This document shows, in pieces, positions 11,108 to 20,939 of a DNA stretch of 64,000 nt. This stretch comes from Prionace glauca (Eukaryota; Chordata; Chondrichthyes; Carcharhiniformes; Carcharhinidae): assembly GCA_037974335.1 (NCBI GenBank), contig CM075760.1, forward strand, positions 18,260,960 to 18,324,959. Direction: 5' to 3'. Positions within the stretch are counted from its first letter, which is position 1, and each line of letters opens with the position of its first letter. The notes under the pieces were generated by a model. That model saw nothing but the letters and a program-made list of their open reading frames with translations. It did not search any database and was not told where the DNA came from. A program made the position numbers and the translations under genes.

Positions 11108-11230
11108 AGAATTCTTCCGGAAAGTTTGGCGATGCAGAGAGCAAGTAGTTTTGCTGTGAGGAATCCTCGGACAAGAGCTATAACCAGAGAGAAAAATATT
11201 AATAAAAATCCCCGTGTCTTTGTCGTTCAT
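11108..11230 (+). other. Terminal-exon-like module with AATAAA
   Basis: A pyrimidine-rich tract ending CTTTCAACCAAG gives an acceptor. AATAAA follows at 11201-11206, with GTGTCTTTGTCG downstream. GGAATCCTCGGACAAGAGC in it matches GGAATCCTTGGACAAGGGGC of the exon-like module at 278. One frame is open through the AATAAA, but no family is recognised. Confidence 0.35.
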
Positions 11231-11698
11231 TTTTATACACAGATAGACGGGTGGGGATTTTACACTGAGGGTTAGTGGTCTGTGTGTCAGGGGGAGTGGA
11301 GAGGGATTGATTGCTTTGGGGGGAGGGACGGTGGGGTACAGTAATTAGAAAGGGGGGGGGATTCTGTCAGTCTAGGGGCTGTTCACAGGGAGGGAGTGGG
11401 AATTTACCAGGGCGAGGGCAGGAGAGGCAACTGAGAGGGATTGGGAGCAGAGAGGGATGTGGGGAGGGACTGAGGGGGATTAAAGGGGAGAGTGGAGAGG
11501 GATGTAGGGGGAGACTCTGGGATTCTGGTGGGGAATTTGAGGGATTCAGGGGGATTAAAGGGGAGAGGGGGGGATCCCAGGCTCGGGGGGGTTTTGGCGG
11601 TGAGTGCCTTTGAGGGGGGGGGGTGAAGAAGATTGGGCAGAGGGGATTGGGGAAGGGGCTGAGAGAGATGTGGCAGTGGGGAGGGTTAGAGGGGATAA
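11231..11698 (+). other. G-rich stretch without a gene
   Basis: Irregular GGGA, GGGG and GGAGAGG sequence leads into the minisatellites. The 100-codon Gly/Arg-rich open frame here is a composition artefact. Confidence 0.7.
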
Positions 11699-13155
11699 AG
11701 TGCAGGGGGGGGCTTAAAGTGCAGGGGGGGGGCTTAAAGTGCAGGGGGGGGGCTTAAAGTGCAGGGGGGGGGCTTAAAGTGCAGGGGGGGGCTTAAAGTG
11801 CAGGGGGGGGGCTTAAAGTGCAGGGGGGGGGCTTAAAGTGCAGGGGGGGGGCTTAAAGTGCAGGGGGGGGGCTTAAAGTGCAGGGGGGGGCTTAAAGTGC
11901 AGGGGGGGGCTTAAAGTGCAGGGGGGGGGCTTAAAGTGCAGGGGGGGGGCTTAAAGTGCAGGGGGGGGGCTTAAAGTGCAGGGGGGGGGCTTAAAGTGCA
12001 GGGGGGGGGCTTAAAGTGCAGGGGGGGGGCTTAAAGTGCAGGGGGGGGGCTTAAAGTGCAGGGGGGGGCTTAAAGTGCAGGGGGGGGGCTTAAAGTGCAG
12101 GGGGGGGGCTTAAAGTGCAGGGGGGGGGCTTAAAGTGCAGGGGGGGGGCTTAAAGTGCAGGGGGGGGGCTTAAAGTGCAGGGGGGGGGCTTAAAGTGCAG
12201 GGGGGGGCTTAAAGTGCAGGGGGGGGGCTTAAAGTGCAGGGGGGGGGCTTAAAGTGCAGGGGGGGGGGCTTAAAGTGCAGGGGGGGGGCTTAAAGTGCAG
12301 GGGGGGGGCTTAAAGTGCAGGGGGGGGGGGCTTAAAGTGCAGGGGGGGGGGCTTAAAGTGCAGGGGGGGGGCTTAAAGTGCAGGGGGGGGGCTTAAAGTG
12401 CAGGGGGGGGGCTTAAAGTGCAGGGGGGGGGCTTAAAGTGCAGGGGGGGGGCTTAAAGTGCAGGGGGGGGGCTTAAAGTGCAGGGGGGGGGCTTAAAGTG
12501 CAGGGGGGGGGCTTAAAGTGCAGGGGGGGGGCTTAAAGTGCAGGGGGGGGGCTTAAAGTGCAGGGGGGGGGCTTAAAGTGCAGGGGGGGGGCTTAAAGTG
12601 CAGGGGGGGGGCTTAAAGTGCAGGGGGGGGGCTTAAAGTGCGGGGGGGGGCTTAAAGTGCAGGGGGGGGGCTTAAAGTGCAGGGGGGGGGCTTAAAGTGC
12701 AGGGGGGGGGCTTAAAGTGCAGGGGGGGGGCTTAAAGTGCAGGGGGGGGGCTTAAAGTGCAGGGGGGGGGCTTAAAGTGCGGGGGGGGGCTTAAAGTGCG
12801 GGGGGGGGGCTTAAAGTGCGGGGGGGGGGCTTAAAGTGCAGGGGGGGGGCTTAAAGTGCAGGGGGGGGGCTTAAAGTGCAGGGGGGGGCTTAAAGTGCAG
12901 GGGGGGGGCTTAAAGTGCAGGGGGGGGCTTAAAGTGCAGGGGGGGGCTTAAAGTGCTGGGGGGGGCTTAAAGTGCTGGGGGGGGCTTAAAGTGCTGGGGG
13001 GGGGCTTAAAGTGCTGGGGGGGGGCTTAAAGTGCTGGGGGGGGCTTAAAGTGCTGGGGGGGGCTTAAAGTGCTGGGGGGGGCTTAAAGTGCTGGGGGGGG
13101 CTTAAAGTGCTGGGGGGGGCTTAAAGTGCTGGGGGGGGCTTAAAGTGCTGGGGGG
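11699..13155 (+). repeat. G-run minisatellite, unit CTTAAAGTGCA plus G7-10
   Basis: About 75 tandem units of 18-20 bp are seen. The fixed part is CTTAAAGTGCA, or CTTAAAGTGCT from about 12953 onward, and a few units near 12640 and 12780 read GTGCGGG. The variants occur in blocks, so amplification was local and repeated. Every G run is on the plus strand, giving strong potential for G-quadruplexes. Confidence 0.97.
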
Positions 13156-13556
13156 GCAAATTAAGGGGGGGGCAAATTAAGGGGGGGTCAAATTAAAGGG
13201 GGGGGCAAATTAAAGGGGGGGCAAATTAAAGGGGGGGCAAATTAAAGGGGGGGCAAATTAAAGGGGGGCAAATTAAAGGGGGGGGCAAATTAAAGGGGGG
13301 GCAAATTAAAGGGGGGGCAAATTAAAGGGGGGGCAAATTAAAGGGGGGGCAAATTAAAGGGGGGGCAAATTAAAGGGGGGGCAAATTAAAGGGGGGGCAA
13401 ATTAAAGGGGGGGGCAAATTAAAGGGGGGGGCAAATTAAAGGGGGGGAGCAAATTAAAGGAGGGGAGCAAATTAAAGGGGGGGAGCAAATTAAAGGGGGG
13501 GAGCAAATTAAAGGGGGGGAGCAAATTAAAGGGGGGGAGCAAATTAAAGGGGGGGC
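13156..13556 (+). repeat. G-run minisatellite, unit CAAATTAAA plus G6-9
   Basis: About 25 units of 14-17 bp directly abut the previous array. The last seven or so carry GGGGAGCAAATT instead of GGGGGCAAATT, so a sub-variant spread at one end. Confidence 0.95.
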
Positions 13557-13619
13557 AATTATTCTAAACATTAATTAGTTTGGTGATGGGAGAATTGGGC
13601 TGGAATGCTCAGAGGAATC

Positions 13620-14003
13620 AAAAGTCAGAAAAAAAAGTCAGAAAAAAAAGTCAGAAAAAAAAGTCAGAAAAAAAAGTCAGAAAAAAAAGTCAGAAAAAAA
13701 AGTCAGAAAAAAAAGTCAGAAAAAAAAGACAGAAAAAAAAGTCAGAAAAAAAAGTCAGAAAAAAGACAGAAAAAAAAGACAGAAAAAAAAGACAGAAAAA
13801 AAAGTCAGAAAAAAAAGTCAGAAAAAAAAGTCAGAAAAAAAAGACAGAAAAAAAAGACAGAAAAAAAGACAGAAAAAAAGACAGAAAAAAGTCAGAAAAA
13901 AAGTCAGAAAAAAAGTCAGAAAAAAAGTCAGAAAAAAAGACAGAAAAAAAGACAGAAAAAAAGACAGAAAAAAAGACAGAAAAAAAGACAGAAAAAAAGA
14001 GAC
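13620..14003 (+). repeat. A-rich minisatellite, unit GTCAG/GACAG plus A6-8
   Basis: About 30 units of 11-13 bp are present, with GTCAG and GACAG variants in blocks. The Lys-rich open frames of 137-152 codons are this repeat translated and are not a protein. Confidence 0.95.
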
Positions 14004-14200
14004 AGAGGGAAAGATTAAAACTGAGAGGGAAAGATTAAAACTGAGAGGGAAAGATTAAAACTGAGAGGGAAAGATTAAAACTGAGAGGGAAAGATTAAAA
14101 CTGAGAGGGAAAGATTAAAACTGAGAGGGAAAGATTAAAACTGAGAGGGAAAGATTAAAACTGAGAGGGAAAGATTAAAACTGAGAGGAGAAAGATTAAG
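14004..14200 (+). repeat. 20-bp minisatellite, GAGGGAAAGATTAAAACTGA
   Basis: About nine almost identical 20-bp units are present. This is the fourth array in an unbroken purine-strand series from 11.3 to 14.25 kb. Confidence 0.95.
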
Positions 14201-14281
14201 ATTGAGAGAGAAAGACTGAGAGGGAGATTGAGAGGAGGCTGCAAACAGACAGAGAAAAGCAGGGCTGAGGTGGGAAAGAGA

Positions 14282-14520
14282 GTAAAAAGTCTGACAACAC
14301 CAGGTTTTAGTCCAACCGATTTATTTGATAATATTCTCACAAGCTTTCGAGGGTGCTGCCTCTTTGTCAAGTGAATGGAGAGTTCTCCATTCACTTGACA
14401 AAGAGGCAGCACCCTCGAAAGCTTGTGAGAATATTATCAAATAAATCGGTTGGACTAAAACCTGGTGTTGTCAGACTTTTTACTGTGTTTACGCCAGTCC
14501 AACGCCGGCATACCCACATC
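14282..14520 (+). mobile_element. Penelope-type 3' end, fold-back copy with TSD
   Basis: The element is flanked by a perfect 12-bp target-site duplication, GTGGGAAAGAGA, at 14270-14281 and 14521-14532. Bases 14282-14381 and 14384-14483 are reverse complements with a 2-base centre, giving a palindrome of about 202 bp. The right end continues as CTGTGTTTACGCCAGTCC to GGCATACCCACATC, the 3' terminus of the elasmobranch repeat whose upstream part encodes a GIY-YIG-like domain (see 40030). So a 3' end was inserted together with an inverted copy of its own 5' portion. Confidence 0.75.
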
Positions 14521-14739
14521 GTGGGAAAGAGACACAGACACAAAGTGAAGAGGTTCATACTCACCATCGCACATCTTTTCCCTCGGTGATCTCTCCAACT
14601 CCTTCCATCCCCTCTCCCATGGTGGGGGAGACAGATCCTGGGCCAGGGGCTTTGTGCTGGGTAAAGGGGAGGGGGGTTAAAATCTCAGAGCTGGAACTCC
14701 ATGCTGCAGACACACTGACTCACTCACTCACACAGACAC

Positions 14740-14815
14740 AGCTTACCTGATACTTACCCAGCCACATGGAGACAGAGACAGAACAATGGATCCCCAGCCT
14801 TTTTATAACCTCACT
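14740..14815 (-). promoter_or_regulatory. Candidate TATA promoter and first exon end, facing left
   Basis: On the minus strand GGTTATAAAAAGGC lies at 14797-14810. About 45-60 bases further on are two overlapping donor-like sites, GGGTAAGTATC and CAGGTAAGC, at 14743-14758. If used, transcription would run into the minisatellites and give C-rich RNA. No downstream exon was recognised, so this is weak. Confidence 0.3.
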
Positions 14816-15607
14816 GAGTCCCACACAAACTGTCCACACCTCCCCAATCAAACCCCATCCAACCACATCTCCTACACCTCACCTGGACACACCTCCTCCA
14901 GGTATGGCCCAGTCTAACACCAGCCTGTCTCTGAGTGTGTGGGGGGGTTGTGTGTGTGTGTGTGTGTGGGTTAGTGAGCACCAGGTAAATGGTTTATTCC
15001 AAGGCTCTCTCCCCTCCCCCCCCCCATCCCAGCTCCACATCACCAGCACTGGGAGCTGGGAGAAGGTGGATTTAAAGTAACTCTCAGCTCTGCACTGCCA
15101 GAGAGGCCAGGTCTGAATGTGGATTGTACAACTTGTTCACCCAGGGCTCCATCACCTACAGGTTTGCCCCCTTTACTGATTCCTGCAAACTTCCCTTTCC
15201 CTTCAGTTGCTTGAACTGAAACAATTTCTTGCAAAGTTATTTGTTGCCTCATTTACTAATTCCAGTCCTGAATGACAATGTAATCTGTCTGTTGTCTGTC
15301 CGGGTGTCTGAATGTGTGTGTGTGCTCTGAGCTTAATGACTCCCCAGAGCTGCAAAAAGCAGCCTTTCCATTGAAACATTCCAAGCACTGGCTGGGCAGA
15401 GGGGGAGGGAAAGATTCAGAGTGAAGTTTCTGTCTGATAAGTGCTGGAAATGGGTCTTTAAACCAGCAGCTCTGCACAGAGACAGAGACAGGATTTGAAA
15501 CTCACTGGGAGCTGGACCCAGAAGGATGGAGGGGGCGTGAGAATGGGAAGAAAGCAGCTTGTCAGGACACGGAAAGGTGGAAGGGGAAATATCAAATGAC
15601 TGAAAGT
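14816..15607. other. Stretch without a recognised gene
   Basis: Unique-looking sequence with GT and C runs. I looked for an octamer (ATGCAAAT), a leader exon and a V framework upstream of the V relic and found none. Confidence 0.6.
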
Positions 15608-15820
15608 ACAAAGGGCTGGAGTGACTGGTTAACTACTATCGTTCATCCAGCACTAACTACTCCACACCATCAATTCAGGGTCCATTCACTGCGTCCACAG
15701 ACACTTCAAGCAACATCTTCTCATTGAACATGAGCAGCCTGAAGATTGAAGACACGACCCATCTAATACTGTGCCAGAGAGCACAGCGAGAGGCTCCAGG
15801 GCTGCCCCCGGACAAGAACA
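15608..15820 (+). pseudogene. Immunoglobulin-heavy-type V segment relic with 23-spacer RSS
   Basis: The frame reads KGLE*, then Y-Y-R-S-S-S-T-N-Y and P-S-I-Q-G, then F-T-A-S-T-D-T-S-S-N-I-F-S and L-N-M-S-S-L-K-I-E-D-T. This is the CDR2-FR3 signature of shark IgM-type VH. The tryptophan of the LEW motif is a stop (TGA). One extra base after GACACG shifts the frame just before TGTGCCAGAGAG (the Y-Y-C-A-R position). An RSS follows directly: heptamer CACAGCG 15782-15788, 23-base spacer, nonamer ACAAGAACA 15812-15820. Leader, FR1, CDR1 and most of FR2 are missing. In sharks VH-type segments occur in Ig clusters and also among TCR delta V segments, and the TCR V segments in this window favour the second. 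It is host-derived, broken, and probably long inactive. Confidence 0.85.
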
Positions 15821-16038
15821 GCCCGAGAGGGGATATCAGCATCTCCCATCATAACCTGAAGGTCAGTATCTGTTCTCAATGCAATATGATCGAGAGTGGT
15901 CACAACCAAACTGTCATCGTGTTTAAAAAAGAGTCACACAGAAAGCATTTAACAGTAAAACTTCCCAAACTCACCCATATAACTGGGGAGCTTTTCACTG
16001 ACTTTCTATTCATTGTAGTTTCAGCAAGTACCACACAC

Positions 16039-16493
16039 GATATATGACTCTGTTTAATATTTCTGATAGATTGTGTTGTATAAACAGTTGCCTACATTTC
16101 ACATGAGATATATGACTCTGTTTAATATTTCTGATAGATTGTGTTGTGTAAACAGTTGCCTACATTTTACATGAGATATATGACTCTGTTTAATATTTCT
16201 GATAGATTGTGTTGTATAAACAGTTGCCTACATTTTACATGAGATATATGACTCTGTTTAATATTTCTGATAGATTGTGTTGTATAAACAGTTGCCTACA
16301 TTTTACATGAGATATATGACTCTGTTTAATATTTCTGATAGATTGTGTTGTATAAACAGTTGCCTACATTTTACATGAGATATATGACTCTGTTTAATAT
16401 TTCTGATAGATTGTGTTGTATAAACAGTTGCCTACATTTCACATGAGATATAGACCCTGTTTAATATTTCTGATAGATTGTGTTGTATAAACA
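16039..16493 (+). repeat. 68-bp tandem repeat, about 6.7 units
   Basis: Units of exactly 68 bp begin GATATATGACTCTGTTTAAT and continue through TTCTGATAGATTGTGTTG and ACAGTTGCCTAC. They are nearly identical. The last unit reads GATATAGACCCTG. The repeat begins about 220 bases after the VH relic's RSS. Confidence 0.95.
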
Positions 16494-16741
16494 GTGGTGA
16501 GGGGAATGATGATCATGGGAGGAACAAGAAGAGGAGGACTATCTATGACCAGATGGAAAGAGATGGTGGACAGACACAGAAATATACAGTGGGGCTGGGG
16601 ATTGGAAGAGGAATGGTGACTGACAGGGGAATGGTGAAGCAGCTTTGTGGTGATTCCAAATAAAATGGGAAGAAGAGGAAGAAAAACACCTGGATCCCAG
16701 TGAACATGGATGTGGTAAACAGCAAAACCAAATCATGGTTG

Positions 16742-17796
16742 TTACTCATGAGCTGGCTGGTGTCTCAGCGGATTGGATGAATCCTCAATGAATCCTTTCC
16801 CACACTGGGAACAGGCGAATGGCCTCTCCCCAGTGTGAATTCACTGGTGCCTCAGCAGGTTGGCTGAGTGAATCCCTTCCCACTCTCAGGGCAGGCGAAC
16901 GGCCTCTCCCCAATGTGTGCGCGCTGGTGTTTCAGCAGGGTGGATAAATCAGCGAATTCCTTCCCACACTCGGAGCAGGTGAATGGTCTCTCCCCGGTGT
17001 GAATTCGTTGGTGCACAGTCAGCTTTGTTGATCTCCTGAACCCAGTCCTGCAGTAAGTGCACTTGAATGGTCTCTCGTTCGTGTGAACACATTGATGGGA
17101 CATCAGTTGGGTGGAACTTTTACAGCACTTCCCACAGTCTGGACATTTAAAAGGTCTCCCGTCAGTGTGAACACGCTGATGTATCAGCATGTCAGATGAC
17201 TGAGTGAATCCCTTCTCACACTCTGAGCAGGCGAATGGCTTCTCCTCAGTGTGAGTCAGTTTGTGTAAGTGCAGGCTGCCAGACTGAGTGAATCCCTTCC
17301 CACACTTGGAGCAGGTAAATGGTCTCTCCCCAGTGTGAACTTGCTGGTGTGTCTGCAGGTGTGATGACCGAGTGAAACCCTTCCCACACATGGAACTGGC
17401 TTCTCCCCAATATGATCACTTTGGTGGGTCTACAGGTAGGATGACTGAGTGAATCCCTTCCCACACTAGGGGCAGGTGAATGGTCTCTCCCCACTACGAA
17501 GTCACTGGTGATTCTGCAGGGCAGATGAATGAGTGAATTCCTTCCCACAGTGCCCACATTTCCACACCGTTTCCCTGTTGTGACTGCGCTTGTGTCTCGA
17601 CAGGGCAGATGACCGGCTGAAGCCTTGTCCACACACAGAACACAGATACGGTCTCTCTCCACCGTGAACGGTGCTTTTTCCTTCCACGTTCAAAATCTGA
17701 TGAAATTCAGGTTATGATAAATTAGGTGACCCTGTCAGATTTTGATGTGATGTATGATTTCAGTTTCCTGACTGCAAATCCTTCCCTTCTAAAACA
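16742..17796 (-). pseudogene. C2H2 zinc-finger gene, coding exon, broken
   Basis: On the minus strand a CTCACAG acceptor precedes 17796. The exon then reads as tandem C2H2 fingers with H-T-G-E-R-P-F linkers. The first two fingers (about 17640-17502) end in a stop at H-Q-*. Decayed finger sequence follows, with frame changes. Then comes an open run from ATG at 17391 to 16852 with about six fingers, including C-P-D-C-G-K-C-C and C-T-Y-C-R-T-G-F. After another frame change the last finger ends at a TAA at 16742-16744. Members of this family are nuclear DNA-binding proteins. Here at least three breaks split the array, and one finger reads CPES in place of CxxC. The non-coding exon at 19103 and promoter at 20.2-20.6 kb belong to the same unit. 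It is paralogous to 23234-24668. Confidence 0.8.
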
Positions 17797-19102
17797 CTGT
17801 GAGATTGATTTAAAACAGGAAAAAGGGCATGAGAGAGAACCCACAAGAGCTCAAAGGCAGGTTGTGAAGTTTAACTGAATGAATCTGGTCATTTGTAGGG
17901 CCAGCACTAGGAAAAAGTGACCATGCTGGATTGTCATAAAAATCAGACAGGTTCAATAACATCCTTCAGGGAAGGGAACTTGCTACTTGTTCTGCCCTTC
18001 ACAAGACTCTGGACACAGTGAAGAGAGATAGAGAGTGATAGAGAGATGCACACATATATAAATAATATATACACACATATATGAGAGAGATTGCCCTGAT
18101 ACAAACTTTACTCCCTAACCGCTCTATCCTTCTCCTGAGCAACCATCTGAAGTGAAATTAATTTCACATTACTGCCATCCTTTACCCAAAACTGAGCTTC
18201 CCGACCCTGTACCTCTAGACTTAACGCCCCATCTCTGAAATCTTCTCCATTACACAACCCTCTGAGATATCTGTACTGATCTAATTGTGGCATCGTGGGT
18301 GTGACACATTTCAATCACACCAGCACTGTGAATAAGTGTGTGTGCAACTGGAAAACACAGATCAACTTCCACAACCAACACCCACCCCAATACAAGTCAT
18401 TCTTAATTAGTCAATCTCTGCTTCCAGACTCGGTTCTGGGACAAACGCCTGCACCAAAATAATAGCAAAGTACTGTGGTTGCTGAAAATCTGAAATAAAA
18501 AGAGTAAATACTGAAAATACTTAACTTGTTAGCTAGTAACTGTGGCAAGAGAACAGAGTTAAGATATCAGGACGCACAGAATTAATTTGGATATACAATC
18601 AGGATCAAGCATAGGCCATTCAGCTCCTCAAGCCTGCTCCACCGTTTAATAAAATCATGGCTAACCTGATAGTAACCTCAAATCTTCAATTCCAGAGAAT
18701 AAATATGGTGCAGATTTGATGTTTAATATCAGCTAATGAGCAAAAGAGAAATGATCTCAAATGCAGGAAAAATAATTCCTGACCATAGGAAGATAAAGAT
18801 GGTACATCAGAAGCACATAGCTAAAGGGTGGGCAAAGGTGAAAATTTCATTTAGACACAGTTGCAAGAAAATAACGGTAAAATGCCAAACATGGTTAAAA
18901 TAAATCTACTACTAGAGAAATACAGAGTTAAACAATGACAGACAGGTAATCAGAGAGGGCAGATGTGAAACAGAGCAATGAATGGATATGGATTCAGATC
19001 CAAAGAAAAGGAGTCAGACCAGCCTGACATAGAACAGAGCACAAATAACAGAGCATAGCACTAAAAGCACTGGATTGTAGATGAATGCTCAATAATACTT
19101 AC
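17797..19102. other. Intron of the zinc-finger pseudogene
   Basis: The first 150 bases match the equivalent intron of the second zinc-finger gene (24669-24840), including GATTGATTTAAAACAG and GGCAGGTTGTGAA. An AC/AT run lies near 18050. Around 18475-18570 there is a piece of the elasmobranch repeat reading GTTGCTGAAAATCTGAAATA. No coding exon was recognised. Confidence 0.6.
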
Positions 19103-19195
19103 TTCTGGAACTATTTGAAAACCTCCTGCTGCAGCTGGAAAGATGCCAGAAGCATTGGAATCAGTGAAATCACAGACTTCAAATCTTTTAACTCC
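19103..19195 (-). other. Non-coding exon of the zinc-finger pseudogene
   Basis: On the minus strand the acceptor CTTTTACAG precedes 19195 and the donor GTAAGTATT follows 19103. The 93 bases (GGAGTTAAAAGATTTGAAG, then TCCAGCTGCAGCAGGAGG) match the exon at 52986-53102 upstream of the intact zinc-finger gene, so the exon is inherited from the shared ancestor. No ATG-led frame is evident. Confidence 0.7.
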
Positions 19196-19344
19196 CTGTA
19201 AAAGGACATTACGAGAGTCACGTGTCGAATTGTGGTTCAAAAATAAGAGACAAATATTTTTCTTGGTTTGAGATTGCTCCCCTTTTAACCCCCTGTAAAA
19301 GGGTGTAGGATTATGTAAAATGGGAGACGCTTACATTGGAAGTC

Positions 19345-19640
19345 ATTCAGACAAGTTTCACTGAGCTGATTCCAGGCATGAAGGTTTTTTTTGAATGAGG
19401 AAACATTGAGCAGGGTGTATATATACCCATAAGATTTTAGATAAATGTTGTAATTGAAGCATATAAGATTCTGTGGGTGCTTGACAGGATAAGTGCTGAA
19501 AGGATGTTTCCCCTCAAAGGGAACAGTTTAAAAGTAAGAGTTGAAGACAGGGATGAGGAGAAATCGCTTTTCTCAGAGGTCCAGTAGCCTGTGGAATTCT
19601 CTCCTTCAGTGAGCAATGGACGCTGGCTCATTGGTAGCCG
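19345..19640 (+). mobile_element. CR1 LINE 3' ORF fragment, old
   Basis: Interrupted frames read R-I-S-A-E-R-M-F-P-L and Y-K-I-L-type residues of the CR1 C-terminal region. The fragment is diverged and truncated at both ends. Confidence 0.7.
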
Positions 19641-19739
19641 ATATGTGCAATCTTTTTTGGAGTATATTGGGAATTTATTGGGTATGTTCAGGGCTGTGTT
19701 GCACACCATTTTTACCTACAAAGGAGCGGTGGGTTGGGG

Positions 19740-20060
19740 AGTCACAGAGGTTTACAGCATGGAAACAGGTCCTTCGGCCCAACTTGTTCATGCCAGGCTT
19801 TTTTTTTTGAAAAGCCTGAGCTAATCACAATTGCCTGCACTTGGCCCATATACCTCAAACTCATCTTATCCATGTAGCTATCTAAATGCTTTTTAAAAAA
19901 CAAAATTGTCCCTGCCTCTCCTACTACCTCTGGCAGCTTGTTTCAGACACTCCCCACCCTTCGTGTGAAAAAAATCACCCCTCTGGACAACCCCGCATCT
20001 CTCCCCTCTCGTCCCAAATCCACGCCCCTCAGCTCCAGACCTCCCATCCCCCGGGGAGGT
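19740..20060 (-). mobile_element. CR1 LINE 3' end fragment, old
   Basis: Plus-strand GTTTACAGCATGGAAACAGG and TCCTTCGGCCCAACTTG, then ACTACCTCTGGCAGCTTGTT, are the reverse of a CR1 3' end. They resemble the fragment at 49265-49685. Confidence 0.75.
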
Positions 20061-20159
20061 TGGGGCTGGAGGAAAATTGAGTTAAGGCAATGATCAGATG
20101 AACCATTGAATGACAGGCCAGCCTGGATGGGCCGAATGGCCTGACACATGCGCACTGAT

Positions 20160-20640
20160 TGACATTCCCACCGACAGAATGGAGGCAGTCAGCCCAGGCC
20201 CAGCACTACCCGTTGCGGCTCGATCTGGTACAAACGGGGAGACAGGGGCGTTCTTTTCCGGGATTTGAACAACATGTTCCCGAAGCCTCTCCACCCTCCC
20301 GCCACATTCGCCGCTCTTCACCTTCCATTGATCTCCCATCCGACTCCAAACCGTCTGTCGCCATTATCGGCACTGCGCATGCCCGAGATCCCCCTCCTCG
20401 TTCACTCCGATTGGTTGGAGGACCAGCCGCTGCAGCTCGGTCCTCCAGCTCCGCCCCCCCCCCGTTCACTCCGATTGGTTGGAAGACCAGCCGCAGCTGC
20501 ACGGTCCTCTAGCCCCGCCCCTTTTTTTTCCTATTGGTCCGGCGTAGCCGTCATTGGGCATTGTGACATTGGACATGCGCAGTGCGGCTCATCTCCAGGG
20601 ACGGCCGCTTGTTTGTTTCATCTTTAGGCGGATAAGCGGA
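20160..20640 (-). promoter_or_regulatory. CpG promoter of the first zinc-finger unit
   Basis: CpG-rich sequence carries GCGCATGC (NRF1-like), GCCATTATCGG (YY1-like) and two tandem copies of a block of about 60 bp with CCGATTGG boxes, near 20395-20455 and 20462-20516. It lies at the 5' side of the minus-strand exons at 19103 and 17796. Direction is inferred from those exons. Confidence 0.6.
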
Positions 20641-20702
20641 GGCAGCATTAGGGGCAGTGGGGTGGGGTGCTCCACACCCCCAGTAAGAAACTGGCTCAAA
20701 AG

Positions 20703-20856
20703 ATGCGCCGGTTGGGTGCATTGACTATGCTTAATTCTCCCTCAGTGTACCCGAACAGGGGCTGGAGTGTGGTGACTAGAGGATTTTTCACACTAACTTC
20801 AACGCAGTGTAGATATAAGCTTACTTGTGATAATAATAATAAATAAGCTTAAACTT
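20703..20856 (+). mobile_element. SINE 3' half
   Basis: AATTCTCCCTCAGTGTACCC, GGAGTGTGGTGACTAGAGGA and CTTACTTGTGATAATAATAA match the 3' half of the full SINE at 36043-36335. Confidence 0.8.
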
Positions 20857-20939
20857 GTCAGATTGTGAAGAAATTATTCTGAAAACAAACTCAGCAGTTT
20901 ATATCTTCAGACTCTGGTCCCTGCTGTAATGAATACTCA

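Noticed and set aside
11699-13556. CRISPR-like regular spacing of short repeats
   Set aside because: Units are tandem with no unique spacers, in a vertebrate genome.
13580-14038. Lys-rich open frames of 137-152 codons
   Set aside because: They are the GTCAG/GACAG plus A-run minisatellite; all frames are open because the unit lacks stops.
11231-14250. True immunoglobulin switch region
   Set aside because: No constant-region exon, I-exon or known switch motif series was found; only the strand composition is similar.
14155-14589. Two open frames with nearly the same protein on opposite strands
   Set aside because: They are the two arms of the palindrome read once on each strand, not genes.
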